From contig NZ_JBNAGF010000001.1 of assembly GCF_049801055.1 (NCBI RefSeq), positions 1 through 64,000 on the forward strand: a stretch of DNA of 64,000 nucleotides, written 5' to 3'. Every line of letters begins with the position of its first letter. Positions within the stretch are counted from its first letter, which is position 1. The translations under genes and the position numbers were made by a program. The DNA comes from JBNAGF01 sp049801055 (GTDB lineage: Bacteria; Pseudomonadota; Alphaproteobacteria; Rhodobacterales; Rhodobacteraceae). Shown here in pieces: positions 63,004 through 64,000 of this stretch. The notes beneath the pieces were generated by a model. That model was not told where the DNA came from, did no database searches, and was given only the letters and a program-made list of their open reading frames with translations.

Positions 63004-63921
63004 TTGGTTAACGAGTCGGAATCACAACGCAAAGACTGGCTGGAAGCCGAGCTCGAAGACTCTCTCGATGAGGATTTCGAAATCGAGTTCAGCGAGCCAA
63101 TGCTGTCGATGGAGATCCGCAAGATCTATCGAGGCCAGCATCCTGACATGCTCGACCGCAAGGTCTATTTCCGCAACTTGCTGCGGTTGCAGGCCGAACT
63201 CATCAAATTGCAGGACTGGGTGCAGCACACCAATTCCAAAGTTCTGATCATCATGGAGGGGCGGGATTCAGCCGGGAAGGGCGGTGTGATCAAGCGGATT
63301 ACCCAGCGTCTAAACCCGCGCGTGGCCCGCGTTGTTGCTTTGCCGGCCCCCAGCCGTCGTGAACAAAGCCAATGGTATTTTCAGCGTTACGTGCCGCATC
63401 TGCCGTCGGGTGGTGAAATCGTTCTGTTCGACAGATCATGGTATAATCGCGCGGGGGTCGAGCGAGTGATGGGGTTCGCCACCGAAGATCAGGTGGAGCA
63501 GTTTTTTCAGGACGTTCCGGAATTTGAACGGATGCTGGTTCGCTCGGGCATCATCGTTTTGAAATACTGGTTTTCAATCACTGACGAAGAACAGCAACTG
63601 CGCTTTCTCATGCGGATCCATGATCCGATGAAGCAATGGAAGCTGTCCCCGATGGATCTGGAGTCGCGTATTCGCTGGGAGCAATACACCAAGTCAAAGG
63701 AAGAGATGTTCGCCCGCACCAACATTCCGGAGGCACCGTGGTATATCGTCGAAGGCAATGACAAGAAACGCGAACGGTTGAACTGCATCGAACATCTTCT
63801 GTCGCAGATCCCGTATGAGGATGTACCCAGCGACAAGGTTTCCTTGCCGGAACGGCATTACAATCCTGATTACGAACGGCAGGTTCTTCCAGACGAGCTA
63901 TACGTCCCGAAAATCTACTGA
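63004..63921 (+). CDS. ppk2: Polyphosphate kinase 2
   Basis: PPK2-family enzyme of about 305 residues that uses polyphosphate to phosphorylate nucleotides. Walker A is MEGRDSAGKGGVIKRI, Walker B is VLFDRSWYNRAGVERVMGF, and the lid region FQRYVPHLPSGGE is intact. TTG 63004 is favoured because AAGGA lies eight bases upstream; a TTG at 62950 would add 18 residues. A G+C-rich inverted repeat with T tract near 63926-63999 may end the transcript. Confidence 0.85.
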   Translation: MVNESESQRKDWLEAELEDSLDEDFEIEFSEPMLSMEIRKIYRGQHPDMLDRKVYFRNLLRLQAELIKLQDWVQHTNSKVLIIMEGRDSAGKGGVIKRITQRLNPRVARVVALPAPSRREQSQWYFQRYVPHLPSGGEIVLFDRSWYNRAGVERVMGFATEDQVEQFFQDVPEFERMLVRSGIIVLKYWFSITDEEQQLRFLMRIHDPMKQWKLSPMDLESRIRWEQYTKSKEEMFARTNIPEAPWYIVEGNDKKRERLNCIEHLLSQIPYEDVPSDKVSLPERHYNPDYERQVLPDELYVPKIY

Positions 63922-64000
63922 GACAAAAGCGCTGCGGGGGGAGAATTCAGGCCAATGCCAGGTAGAGCAACGCGTTAGCCCCGCCGCGCTTTTCTTTTTT

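Overview
The window looks like chromosomal DNA of an alphaproteobacterium of the Rhodobacterales, most likely the marine Roseobacter group (Ruegeria/Phaeobacter-like). This rests on recognised protein families, not on a database search: an RpoH-II type sigma factor, an Mcl1-type malyl-CoA lyase, an NDUFS4-like complex I accessory subunit, a TIGR02300 protein, a coaBC-dut-moeB run, and GC-rich codon use with many 1- or 4-base gene overlaps.

Layout. 0-3.6 kb: outer-membrane exopolysaccharide genes (YjbF/YjbH) and a divergent PP-type phosphatase. 3.7-10.9 kb: an accessory-looking stretch with a tyrosine recombinase, a small HTH gene facing it, VanZ, a cupin, a cyclase-TPR protein, an IS5-type transposase relic and a DEAD-box helicase, ending at tRNA-Arg(TCT). 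11-22 kb: housekeeping genes (GNAT, NDUFS4-like, M3 peptidase, Cys/Met PLP enzyme, coaBC-dut-moeB, rpoH-II/chaN, cobU/cobC-like, GST). 21.9-34 kb: a nearly complete aerobic phenylacetate (paa) catabolic cluster with two different regulators, PaaX and a TetR-type protein. 34-45 kb: tRNA-Ala(GGC), small conserved genes, a GntR regulator with an SsuABC-like transporter, MltB-type transglycosylase, accA, a divergent LysE/Lrp pair, a PA14-like protein and mcl1. 45-48 kb: a D-amino-acid cassette (dgcN, dgcA, D-amino-acid transaminase). 48-60 kb: pyk, rpmI-rplT, two accessory membrane genes, pheST, phosphoribosyltransferase, YtoQ, MscS. 60-64 kb: tRNA-Met, alanine dehydrogenase with a divergent Lrp regulator, and PPK2.

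How the genes work together. PaaK activates phenylacetate to its CoA ester, PaaABCDE epoxidises the ring, PaaG isomerises to the oxepin, PaaZ opens and oxidises it, PaaJ thiolyses the product, and PaaI removes CoA from dead-end esters. PaaF and PaaH are not in the window. The paa genes form two minus-strand units and one plus-strand unit; two similar palindromic sites lie upstream of paaZ/paaG and of paaJ and could be the TetR-type operators. DgcN and DgcA would convert D-glutamate by N-acetylation and racemisation, and the adjacent transaminase suggests use of other D-amino acids such as those from peptidoglycan.

I found no CRISPR array, prophage or recognisable defence system. The least explained items are the extra PaaA/PaaC-like ferritin-fold protein in the paa operon, the repeats between mcl1 and dgcN, the spaced direct repeats in the yjbH promoter region, and the direct repeats lying on the start of the recombinase-linked HTH gene.
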